Source of the DNA: Saccoglossus kowalevskii
Taxonomy: Eukaryota; Hemichordata; Enteropneusta; Harrimaniidae
DNA length: 30,191 nt
Direction: 5' to 3'
Assembly: GCF_000003605.2 (NCBI RefSeq)
Contig: NW_003112480.1
Span: 51,987 to 82,177 of the forward strand
Below, in pieces: positions 19,443 through 28,921 of this stretch (positions are counted from its first letter, which is position 1; the number at the start of each line of letters is the position of its first letter). Under the pieces are notes generated by a model. That model had not been told where the DNA came from. It saw nothing but the letters and a program-made list of their open reading frames with translations, and made no database searches. The translations under genes were made by a program, and so were the position numbers.

Positions 19443-20586
19443 GTAAATTATTCTAATTTTTGTAAAATATCAAAATTGTTGAAAAATGAACGCTAGTATT
19501 TCTTGGCCTGTGGTAAGTACAAGTACGATCGTTTTTTTTCATTCCTGACTATGTTGATATGCCATCCATGTATAGACTTATAATGTTGACCCTTCCATAG
19601 CAATAACACTGATGCGTTATTGATATATTCAACATGTGTTTATTTAAAGGTTTTAACATTTTATTGCAGGTTTTCATTTTTGTAATTCAACGTGTAAGAA
19701 CATCATGTGCTCCAGTGAAAGTTGTATGCAATGTTTTTACACAAGCAACAGTTGTTCAAAATGGAGTCAGTTGCCAAATGTGTTGCCCGTTTTCTTAAAT
19801 AACAGTTTATATAATTGTATATTGATTATTACGTATACAGTAAATGCACATTTTGGTTCTTTTCTGCTTCTATCAGAAATGTGTACACTAATTTTCATTC
19901 TCTCTGCACGCTTGGAGTTGCTTAGTAGCATGGTCGTCATGGTTAAAAATGTGGCCCAATATTTGTTGTGGATTTTAGAGTTTTCATGAAAAATATGCAA
20001 TCGCAAATTATAAAAGCCCAATTTTTAAAATGACAAAACAAATTAAAAAGCACATAAGAGCATTGATTTACAAACAAACTGACTAGAAACTTTTTATTTT
20101 ATTTTGTGTTTCTAACCATTCATATGAAAGAGTAGAATCCTACCATTGATTATAATAATTAAAATATGCTGGACCACTATTAAATAACAACACATGTTTG
20201 TGAAGGCAATATCATGATTTGTTGCCTGCTCAAGTATTGGTGGTCATGACCGTGATATTGATGATGGCAGAGCTGATGTCAATGTCATGTGACTGAGTTT
20301 CAAACAATCACAGCATACGTAACAGTAGTGAGATATGATAAATATGGATAAAATATAAATGCGATATGATAAGGTATTTCAAATAAACTTTTCATTCAGT
20401 ATTTGAAAGAAGTTATAATAATCTTTTCGAGTGCCAGCACTTTGTGGTTATTCGTGGATTCAAACTACATCCAGAGCTGGTCTATGTCTCTTGCTATATC
20501 AGTTTAAGTGTACATAACTAGTACACTGACTTTAATAGTATTTGTCTGCACTGAATCTCATGTGGTTCTCTGTAAAAGGTTGTTTG

Positions 20587-20618
20587 GTCAAGATGCCACC
20601 CTACTTTGGCATCTTGAC
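20587..20618. repeat. Perfect 12-bp stem-loop
   Basis: GTCAAGATGCCA at 20587-20598 and TGGCATCTTGAC at 20607-20618 pair perfectly around the 8-nt loop CCCTACTT; GT wobble could extend the stem by one or two pairs. It is not followed by a T tract. It may be the remnant of a palindromic insertion. Confidence 0.6.
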
Positions 20619-21505
20619 TGGTGCTTATAATTCTTCTTTCTTTGAGGATCACATACTACATTGATATACTGTGTAGTGATTGGTCAATTGAACATTTAGA
20701 TTCAAGTCTATTTTAGACATGAAATTTAGCATGTATATAATGCATATACATGTATATATGTAGTATATTGAATATTATTTATGAAACTTTTCTCCGATTA
20801 TATCTCATCGATACTCGCGAAACTCTATAATCCATGACGTCATTAATTGTTGTTTCGCCATCTTGTTAGCGCTAGTTCGTATCATGCTATTGCACAGTGT
20901 CGGCTTGATAAATATATATATACATACATACATGAAATACTGACACATGTGCTTTTTAGAGGAGCGCGTATCAGATTTTTCTCACCAAGAAAGTATATGT
21001 TATTCTATGAAATGAAAGCTATAATATTATGAGAACAAGTTTGTGATTGGATGTAGTTCACCCACTGCAGACTTCTAATTTCTCTTTTGAGGCTACAGGT
21101 TTATCTGCATATTTTGATTTGTGCTATCCTATATTGTGGGCTTCCACAGATCTGTTTCATGAATGCACATAGCTTTATATCAGTTTATGATTTTGCTTCT
21201 TTGTGAAGCCAGTCACATTTAGTTATTTTCCAACTTCTGTATGCTATCAAAATGATAATCATTGATGTACCAACCTTTGCTGTGACGCAACTAATTGCGC
21301 TAATTCCCTGGCGTGTCATTGACCCAACAACAAATCTTACATTAATATAGTGATCTTAAAAAAAACATCTTACTATACAATGTAATTGTAGAATTTATAA
21401 TTAATTTGTAACTCATAAAATGAAATTCATATTTTATAAACAAAGCAAGTGTAAAAACAAAGGAAATCTATGGGCCACATCATTTTGGTTTGTGCCTCAA
21501 GTTAC

Positions 21506-22038
21506 TTAAAGGGGAACCGGTACTATATATAGGGGCAAGATGGCTACCGCAATTAGTATGCTAATCCGAACCAAGCCACTCGCATCGTGGCGGGAGCTCC
21601 GTGAAATGTGCCATTTACAATGTTTAGAGATCAAGCTGTGATTCCAAATACATTCCTACCGGGGCATGAATATGTACGCTAGCGATTACACTCATCTGGT
21701 TGGGCTTTTGATGACGTTGTTTTTGGTCGAAACGTGCACGACAAGTAAAAATCCTGAGTTTAAAATGGCGGCTAATGTATGCAAAATGCCTGTCAATCAC
21801 AGTTTGAGTAAGCAAGCATAATAAGCATTCATTTACTTCGTAGACAGAGGCAGCTTTAATTACTGTAGAATACTTTATTTTTGCTTGGAATATATTTTCG
21901 CTATTTTCGCTGAAGGGATGATTCCGTGAAAATAAAATCCAGCGAATATACTTTTTTTCCTATATTTCACATTAGACTCATCAAAAATCAGTGAAAATAA
22001 ATTCCATGCAAAACGCTCAAAAAGCGGTTCCCCTTTAA
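21506..22038. mobile_element. TTAA-flanked element with nested MITE
   Basis: TTAAAGGGGAACCG at 21506-21519 is mirrored by CGGTTCCCCTTTAA at 22025-22038. The reading TTAA + AGGGGAACCG + ... + TTAA fits a TTAA target duplication. The same ends flank 14722-14884. A reverse family 2 MITE (21863-22024) sits inside and runs directly into the right end. The interior left part includes GCAAGATGG and GGCGGGAGCTCC but no convincing gene. Confidence 0.6.
21863..22024 (-). mobile_element. MITE family 2, reverse and truncated
   Basis: Starting after TA at 21861-21862, CTGTAGAATACTTTATTTTT and the following ~160 bp match the reverse complement of 13580-13771, including GAAGGGATGATTCCGTGAAA. The match stops at CAAAAAGC (22024), about 40-45 bp short of the other end, where the right end of the enclosing TTAA element begins. 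Confidence 0.82.
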
Positions 22039-23396
22039 TATAGTTGAATATAATTTTAATTTTTTTTTAAACTGAACTCTCCAGTAGTCAACAAGCTAAC
22101 TCAACTTGAATTTGGAGATTCCATTTTGACTCAGAATCCCTACAAAATTAGTTGTTAGAACACACTGGCCAGCAGCCAGTCATAGTACTTATACTACTTG
22201 CTCATTGTTTTTGTTGCAACCGTTTATTCCAGAAGTACAAAACTTTATTCATTTTTTTTAATCTTGGATTTTAACGTTGTGATATGTTTTTACGAACTAT
22301 GGCATTAAATAATTGTGAGCAGCACAAGTTTTATGAAAACGTATGAAGAATCCAAGCTGTGAACAAAACTGTATGTTTTCAAGGAAAATAGAATAAATCA
22401 TATATGATAATTATTATTCACTAGATATTTATGTTTGTCATTTGTCTTGTTTTCTGCTTCTGACTGAAAGTTTTCATCTCCTATGAATGTTGCGACAGTG
22501 ACATACTCAATGGAAAAAATGTCATGCTTTTCATCATCTCTCCGTAGTCTTGAATCAGAACAACAGACTTTTACAATTTCTGATTTGTATTTTTTCTTTT
22601 GATTTTGAAAAACAAAGGATAGCATAACATATTTGGTTTGTTTTGAAAGAAACTTAGCTACAACTGTTTCCTGAAGTTGGATCTCGTTGTCAACATAAGG
22701 CCTTGGTCATATTTGTTGTCCTATGTATGAACCCACAAGTATATTCAGATTTCACTCACTCTATCTTTCTTTTTTTTTTGACAAAAATGTATTTTTCTCT
22801 ATTTTTTACTTTTGTGACATTTCATATTGCAAGGATGAAAAAATAAAATAAAATTATGGGGTCATCGTAATCAGTTTGGGGAAAATCCAAATTAAAGTGA
22901 AAATAGCATGTTTTGCTTAAGAACATTTTATTGTTTTTATAGTATTGGTCAATACCATATGGTTAAAAAAATATATTGTTTACAAGGTACTTGCTCATAT
23001 CAAGAATTATTATACATCTGTCACCGTAACACCATAAGTTGTAGTCACGTGGTGTAATTTTGTGGTATTTTATAGGGTATTTTCATCCTACCATATGAGG
23101 AAATGCGAATTCCAAAAATGGAATGATTACGCGTGTAAGCGGCCTCTAATAATAAAAACAAACATGACTGCCACCAGGGTTTGACCGGACTCCACACAAG
23201 AAGTTTGTTGATTCTGTTCTAAACATTTTGGATTTCGGCTGCGCATCGGTCGATACTCCAGCTGTACTGTCTTCATGCATACTTTATAGTATTCTCGTAA
23301 TAACCTCATAGTATTACAACAATTTTTGACAGTTCTTATTGAAAAAACACATTGACAATGAATAAAATAAGTCCACTAAATGCTGACTAATCTTAA

Positions 23397-24276
23397 GGTA
23401 GAGATGCAGGTTCGTAGGCACTTGAGAGTGAAATTTTTTTGCTTTTTATTATTCAAACAGTCTTGGCTATAGACTGTTAACATTTTGTAGAATTGTGAAT
23501 AGAGGAACATACTCAAAAGACGATTTTAAAATATAGATAACAGGTGCAAACATTCTCTCTTTTGAATGCTCAGCAAGATTTAGCAAGGCTGTACATAACT
23601 AATAAAAAAGAGACATGGTGAAAAAGAGGAATGACGGGAACTCCATATTATGCACTATATTTAACTTTTAACAGAACGATAATACATTTAAATTTGGAAC
23701 TGTTACAGCCATTTTAATTTATATGAGCATTAGCAAACTTCTTACTGAGTGAATTGTTATGCAAATTAGAAATTATCTCAGTTTTAGTGCACATCCTAGA
23801 ACTTTTAAAGCTCCTAGACGCTTTGAAATTTTCATAAATGATTAATAATGTGTTTATCTTCAAAACACCGTTGGGCATTGTTTTTGGTTGAACAGTGTTA
23901 CAACAATTGTACAGACAACTAGCCTGGATGTTAATTTATGCATAAACTTGAAGTAGTGAAATTTGGACTGCTGCCCTGCAAAATTGACAACTGGTAGACT
24001 GTTTTCAAGATGGCACTTTCTTCATAGTAAACAGATGTACCCATAAACCAATTTTGACAGGAAACAGCATTGTTTAGAACTATTTTTTTTAAATCACTTT
24101 TGACCAAAAAAGCACATTTTTGTGCATATTTCAAACTATAAACAAAAAATACTAACAAAATTTTAAAATTCATACAAAAAGCTTTCCGAAAATATATAGT
24201 TTTGTGGACAAGGGAGGTCATCTTGGTTTCCTAATTAACTAATTAAAATACCTGTCAGGTAAACTGCATCTCTACC
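23397..24276. mobile_element. TTAA-flanked piggyBac-like MITE, copy 2 (longer)
   Basis: Perfect 13-bp inverted ends GGTAGAGATGCAG / CTGCATCTCTACC are bounded by TTAA at 23393-23396 and 24277-24280. The right ~450 bp are nearly identical to copy 1 at 5481-5990; the left part has roughly 360 bp (about 23440-23800) absent from copy 1. A 96-codon reverse frame (23931-24221) corresponds to the 99-codon frame of copy 1, differing by a 9-nt in-frame gap and a few substitutions. No transposase is recognised, so it is probably mobilised in trans. Confidence 0.87.
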
Positions 24277-24759
24277 TTAAAATGATTAGTTGTAAATAAA
24301 TTTTAACTCCAAATATTGTCATCTGTGCATATGTCTGAAACACGCATGTAGTTTTCTACCTTAATAAGCTCACTCCCACGCCAACATGCAGATACATGTA
24401 CATCACCTGCGCATGCGTCAGATGGCAATAGTATGTTATTATTTACAAACACTCTTCTACCCATTAGCTTTTGTGTTTTTAGTGTGTGTTATCATTGCTT
24501 GGGACTCAATTCCCGCGTCTGCGCAGGTGACAACCCTCCCACATTAATATGACGTTTGAGGGCAATATAACAAGGCTTAACATTGATGCTTCATTTTCAT
24601 CCTCCAGTAGAAATTAGGAAAATAATTTATTTTAATTTTTAATTTATCATATTAGCATAAATCATGATTGTTATGAAGCAACTTGTGCATTTAATTAATT
24701 TGCATGTTTTAGAATATTATTTTATTTTATTTTTTTTTTCATTTTCTTTGGCCATACAG

Positions 24760-24951
24760 TATGCAGCTTCGGGAGCCAGTAGTGCAAGCTCTAGTAATAG
24801 CGTTAGTAAAAACAAGAAAGTTAAACACAAAAGTGATAAGAAGGGCTCAAGGAAAGGATCAGCTGCTTCCACAGCAAGTAACTCGAGCAGTATAGCGTCT
24901 TCGGGGTCCTCTATTAAAGCAGAGCAAGTCAAGATACAGGTACCTCAACGG
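24760..24951 (+). CDS. GPSM2: GPSM2/LGN/Pins exon 9 of window (Ser/Lys-rich linker)
   Basis: This 192-nt exon, 64 codons, is in phase 0 at both ends, between GGCCATACAG and CAACGG|GTAAGT. The peptide is low-complexity: a Ser/Ala stretch, a basic KNKKVKHKSDKKGSRKG block at about residues 16-32 of the exon, another Ser-rich stretch, then KAEQVKIQVPQR. It reads directly into the GoLoco exon as PQR|KLSPD, matching the QRK(I/L)S pattern before GoLoco 1 in LGN, which fixes the donor at 24952. An upstream in-frame GT at 24940 (CAG|GTACCT) would also keep phase 0 and drop four codons. The basic block could bind acidic lipids or act as a nuclear signal; this is speculation. Confidence 0.85.
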
Positions 24952-26669
24952 GTAAGTGGCAACGAGTGGCCTCCTGTGTTTGCGCGATATGATTTGTGTT
25001 TTGTACATAGTGCAGGGAGAGTTGTATAATTAGCAGTAATACTCCAGCAAAAATATAAATATTTAATATTAATTAATATTATTTTGCCGTCGTAATGCTA
25101 TCATCGAATCCAAACTCGTTAAGTCCAAAATTTGTAGCGACCATCAGGCATAGTCTGAAACAGACGCTAGCTTTGTAAAATTTTGTACAAATTATTTCTG
25201 ATAGCCAACATGGTAGTTTTAAGCGATCTATTCTATTGTTATGATCTGAAAAATAAATCGAAAAACTGAGTAAGTGTTTTTTTGAGACTTATTGAATTCA
25301 GCAAACTGTTGACAGTAACCATAGCTTACATTTTCACCACCAGACTTTCTCGCCCAAATTTCTGGAAATGAACCCTAATTTCGAGTCAATTTTAAGTTTT
25401 TACTCAAAAAATTTGGCTATTTTGTCCATAATTCTTAAGGAAAGTGCAGACTATAAATGGGACTATTTTGTGAATTTGTGATGAAAAGAGGGAACTGGTG
25501 GAGAAAAGGGTTAATGTGATCATAGCAAGTTCCAAAATTCATTGACATATTTTGCTCTCGTCCTATTGCTCATAATTGTGCATAATGTTTTCAATAACTT
25601 TTAACCAGTGTCAAGTTACCTAATTTATAGTTTTCATTTCCAGAAATCACTGCGCGTGTGCAGTTTGAAATGAAACAATTTTGAATAAATCACTCGCAGA
25701 ACTTACTTCTGCTAGTAGCGACAATAGACACAATTTTAGAACCTGTATATTTTTACATAGTATTTCTAAGTTTCATTGAGAATTATTATATAATGAAATT
25801 AGCTGAAAAGATTTCATTTATTTTCAAAAGTGACATTGTTGCTTAGATGATGGTATGTGGAAGACTGACTTTGAAATGTTCCATCCAGATCAAATGGCAC
25901 TCTCTCGGCCAATACCCCATCGTCACCTTGCCCAATATGTTCAATTTGTGGTATCTTCAATTCTCTGTTTTTAGCAAATATTCCCTTAAATCATATACAT
26001 GTCAGCTAATAATGATGGAGTTAGGGGTATTGTGATGTTTAGGTGGTTTGTGCACCATCAATCTAATGGGGTAAAAAAGTTCATCACAATTTTTTGTTTT
26101 AAAAGTGTCACAGGGTATCAACTTTTCATTTTTTTTTTATTTTTCACTACAAAATATTTTGTAGAAAAAATGCCTAAAAAATACAAAATTGGATAGTTTT
26201 GGAATAAATTTTTAATAAATAAATCGTTTGTTTTTTTTCATAAAAATAGACAGTAATCATCAGAATAATTCATAACAACCATACTAGTAAGTATTGATTT
26301 CATAACTGCATATTATTTGTTTACCATATGTAACCAAATAAATTTATATGGTATGGTAACAATGGCAATTAATCCAAACATCAACATTCTCTCGGATATT
26401 TGACAAGTGATTTTTGCAAAAAGTAGTTTAATGTCTATACATTTTTATTCATGTTTATTGAGCAACAGCATAAAATAAAACCACAGTACAAATGCCGATG
26501 AAATCTACTTTAAAGGGAAGACACTCTACACCACAATGAATTTGTTTTCACAAGTGTAGTAATCAGTTGTTTCAACTGAACTTGGAACAAACTGTTATCC
26601 ATGTTCTTGAATTTATATTGCTCCAAGTGTTTAGTTGTTTCACCTGGTGTTAACATTATAAACTATGTA

Positions 26670-26849
26670 ACGTAAAATCTGTATTAGACGCCGCATCCCC
26701 AATATAAGTCTCACCCATTCCTTTTGAACAATTGAGAACCAAACATTTACTATTTTTCATATGTGTAGGTGTTCTAATAGAAGCCGCATCCCCTGTGTTG
26801 CATTGTACCATATTAATAGAATCCACAGCTTATAATACAGATTTTACAG
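26670..26849. mobile_element. MITE family 1, copy 3
   Basis: A 180-bp copy runs from ACGTAAAATCTGTATTAGAC to TAATACAGATTTTACAG, with TA at 26668-26669 and 26850-26851. It keeps the central CATATGTGTAG block and two internal AATAGAA(G/T)CC motifs. It is more diverged near the right end and is not followed by family 2. Confidence 0.8.
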
Positions 26850-27130
26850 TACTTGTCTTATTTGGTGCACACAAACATTTCTTTCTTTACCGCCATGCCC
26901 AGTGGTGGCTCTTTCAGAACAAATTGGTACACCTGTCTCCCTATTTTCTCAGAGAAATGCATTTATTTATGTCTGATATTAAAATCTGTGAAAATTGGGG
27001 TAAGGTGTGCTGCTTTTCCAGTGTATTATTTTATTTTGTACTTAGACTGTTCAATTGCCCTAGCATCTGATAGGTAGTCACATGATACAAAATGGCACTA
27101 AATTGTGAGTGTGCCTTGTGTCGTGCATTA

Positions 27131-28100
27131 AAGAGGGGAAAACGTTTGTTTACAAAGAGAGTGGGGAAAACTTTTGTTTACAAGGGGAGAGGGGAAAACT
27201 TGTTTACAAGGGGAGAGGGGAAAACTTGTTTACAAGGGGAGAGTGGAAAACCTGTTTACAAGGGGAGAAGGGAAAACTTTTGTTTACAAGGAGAGAGAGG
27301 AAAACTTGTTTACAAGGGGAGAGGAGAAAACTTGTTTACAAGGGGAGAGTGGAAAACCTGTTTACAAGGGGAGAAGGGAAAACTTTTGTTTACAAGGGGA
27401 GAGGGGAAAACTTGTTTACAAGGGGAGAAGGGAAAACTTGTTTACAAGGGGAGAAGGGAAAACTTGTTTACAAGGGGAGAGGAGAAAACTTTTGTTTACA
27501 GCGAGAGAAGGGAAAACTTTTGTTTACAAGGAGAGAGGAGAAAACTTGTTTACAAGGGGAGAGGGGAAATCTTGTTTACAAGGGGAGAAGGGAAAACTTT
27601 TGTTTACAAGGGGAGAGGGGAAAACTTTTGTTTACAAGGGGAGAGGGGAAAACTTTTGTTTACAAGGGGAGAGGGGAAAACTTTTGTTTACAAGGGGAGA
27701 GGGGAAAACTTTTGTTTACAAGGGGAGAGGGGAAAACTTGTTTACAAGGGGAGAGGGGAAAACTTTTGTTAACAAAGGAGAGGGGAAAACTTTTTGTTTA
27801 CAAAGGAGAGGGGAAAACTTTTGTTTACAAAGGAGAGGGAAAACTTTTGTTTACAAAGGAGAGAGGGGAGACTTTTGTTTACAAAGGAGAGGGGAGACTT
27901 TGGTTTACAAAGGAGAGGGGAAAACTTGGTTTACAAGGAGAGAGGGGAAAACTTGGTTTACAAGGAGAGAGGGGAAAACTTGGTTTACAAGGAGAGAGGG
28001 GAAAACTTTTGTTTACAAGGGAGAGGGGAAAACTTTTGTTTACAAGGAGAGAGGGGAAAATTTTTGTTTACAAGGAGAGGGGAAAACTTTTGTTTGTTCC
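27131..28100 (+). repeat. Minisatellite, about 35 units of 26-29 bp
   Basis: Each unit has TTTGTTTACAA, then GGGGAGAGGGG, then AAAACTT. Long units are about 29 bp and short ones 26 bp (missing TTT). I count about 35 units by eye, about 30 of them with TGTTTAC; four near 27900-27990 have GGTTTAC and one near 27770 has GTTAACA. Toward the right, GGGGAGAGGGG shortens to AGGAGAGGGG or GGAGAGAGGGG. No stop codons occur in the array, so frames of 226, 331 and 336 codons overlap in the three forward frames; unit lengths of 2 mod 3 make every frame read the same rotating peptide. It is not a gene. Confidence 0.95.
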
Positions 28101-28785
28101 ATAAGATGTTTACACAGAAATAAAATACATGTATATTGTTTAATTACAAAAACTTTGAGCTGTATGACGATCACCACTCTCTAGTCTATGGTTGAGCATG
28201 TACTGTGTAGGCTGTCTCAAGGTGACGTCATAGATCTTTGGCAACCAGCACACGAAAGTCTGATAACAAATGTCGCTCGGCAATCCGCAATAACACTTTC
28301 TGCTGTGACAACATTGTCTGCAACAGTGAACGAAGTCCTTATTTTATTTTCAGGTGCAAACAGTTCATGCCAGCCATTCACTGTGCGCATGTGTATGTTA
28401 ACAAAATGTGAAAGAGTGCTTTTGCTCTCACTTTTCTTTTACTTTGAATCACATCTCTCATGAATGGAAGCATGCATCAACCAAAAATTTGCTTTTACTG
28501 TATACATGATTATTGGATTACGACATACTTTCATTATAGACTTGCCAAAGTCATTTACGTAAGCATAAGTGCTAATAATAGAACAAATATGCAAATCAAA
28601 GTGACAACAAACGATCTTAGAAAGGTGCATGTCTGCCAAATAAACACCATAGTAATCTGTGGTTGGCGATGCAATAATTAATAGTGTAGCTGATGAAGAG
28701 AGCCTCATCCCTACAGGTGTCTTCCCAGTGCTAGATGATGTTCTTGTTACAATGTATCATTCTTGGATTTGGTTGTTTCTTCCAG

Positions 28786-28921
28786 AAGCTTTCACCGGAT
28801 ATGATTGATGATGACGGCTTCTTTGATATACTCAGTCGTTTCCAAGGCAACAGAATGGACGACCAACGGTGCTCTTTTCACAAACTTGATGCAGGAAAAC
28901 AAGAAGAAGGTGCTGAAGCAG
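28786..28921 (+). CDS. GPSM2: GPSM2/LGN/Pins exon 10 of window (GoLoco 1)
   Basis: This 136-nt exon follows TGTTTCTTCCAG in phase 0, gives 45 codons and ends GAAGCAG|GTCAGT in phase 1. Residues 11-20 are GFFDILSRFQ and 23-28 RMDDQR, the complete GoLoco/GPR motif. In this family the motif binds Galpha-i-GDP and acts as a guanine-nucleotide dissociation inhibitor, with the final Arg of DQR reaching the GDP phosphates; all signature residues are present, so it should be functional. It aligns to the first GoLoco of LGN (ISADTIGDEGFF...). The open frame runs on to a stop at 28978-28980, but that tail is not GoLoco-like and the donor is good; an earlier GT at 28911 is weaker. Later GoLoco motifs must lie downstream. 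Confidence 0.93.

Larger units (their letters stand above)
19443..24759 (+). other. Intron 8 (5,317 nt, the longest)
   Basis: The donor is GTAAAT and the acceptor ATTTTCTTTGGCCATACAG. It contains a perfect hairpin (20587-20618), a TTAA-flanked element with a nested MITE (21506-22038) and the long copy of the piggyBac-like element (23397-24276). Exons 8 and 9 join in phase 0, but a small phase-0 linker exon here cannot be excluded, because the family residues that follow TPEK in vertebrate LGN were not found. The stretches 19450-20580, 20620-21500 and 22040-23390 show nothing else identifiable. Confidence 0.75.
24952..28785 (+). other. Intron 9 (3,834 nt)
   Basis: The donor is GTAAGT and the acceptor TTGGTTGTTTCTTCCAG. 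It holds MITE family 1 copy 3 (26670-26849) and the long minisatellite (27131-28100). From 24960 to 26660 the sequence is AT-rich with nothing identifiable. From 28100 to 28785 I see no gene. Confidence 0.82.
1721..28921 (+). other. GPSM2: GPSM2/LGN/Pins homologue, internal part of the gene (10 exons)
   Basis: This span is the visible part of one gene. The joined exons give 386 complete codons with matching phase at all nine junctions and canonical GT/AG splice sites. LGN/Pins is a cytoplasmic and cortical adaptor: its TPRs bind NuMA/Mud or Inscuteable, its linker binds Dlg when phosphorylated, and its C-terminal GoLoco motifs bind GDP-loaded Galpha-i at the membrane, which orients the mitotic spindle. 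Visible here are the repeated NLGN/SLGN TPR cores, the RRHSM linker site and one GoLoco motif. The first exon here starts mid-codon, so at least one upstream exon is missing; the last ends mid-codon, and the further GoLoco motifs usual for the family are not seen before the window ends. Vertebrates have two paralogues (GPSM1/AGS3 and GPSM2/LGN); if this is an invertebrate, it is probably the single Pins-type ancestor. The symbol is by homology. Confidence 0.93.

Noticed and set aside
20847-21032. 61-codon ORF starting MLFRHLVSAS
   Set aside because: It has no domain, no splice context and no frame-compatible link to exons 8 or 9.
24399-24531. Inverted TCACCTGCGCA blocks resembling NRF1/E-box promoter sites
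   Set aside because: There is only one imperfect pair, with no CpG-rich promoter context or downstream first exon.
24717-24932. Reverse 71-codon Leu/Ala-rich ORF
   Set aside because: It is the antisense shadow of the Ser/Ala-rich exon 9.
26508-26530. TTTAAAGGGAAGAC as another TTAAAGGGG element end
   Set aside because: The end motif is incomplete and no inverted partner was found nearby.
27092-28184. Long overlapping ORFs (226, 331 and 336 codons) over the minisatellite
   Set aside because: They are produced by a stop-free tandem repeat; all frames give the same cyclic peptide, and there is no domain or splice support.
28353-28391. Possible extra exon after TTTTATTTTCAG, before GTGTATG
   Set aside because: The splice-like signals are weak, the peptide has no family match, and exon 9 already joins exon 10 in phase with the expected sequence.
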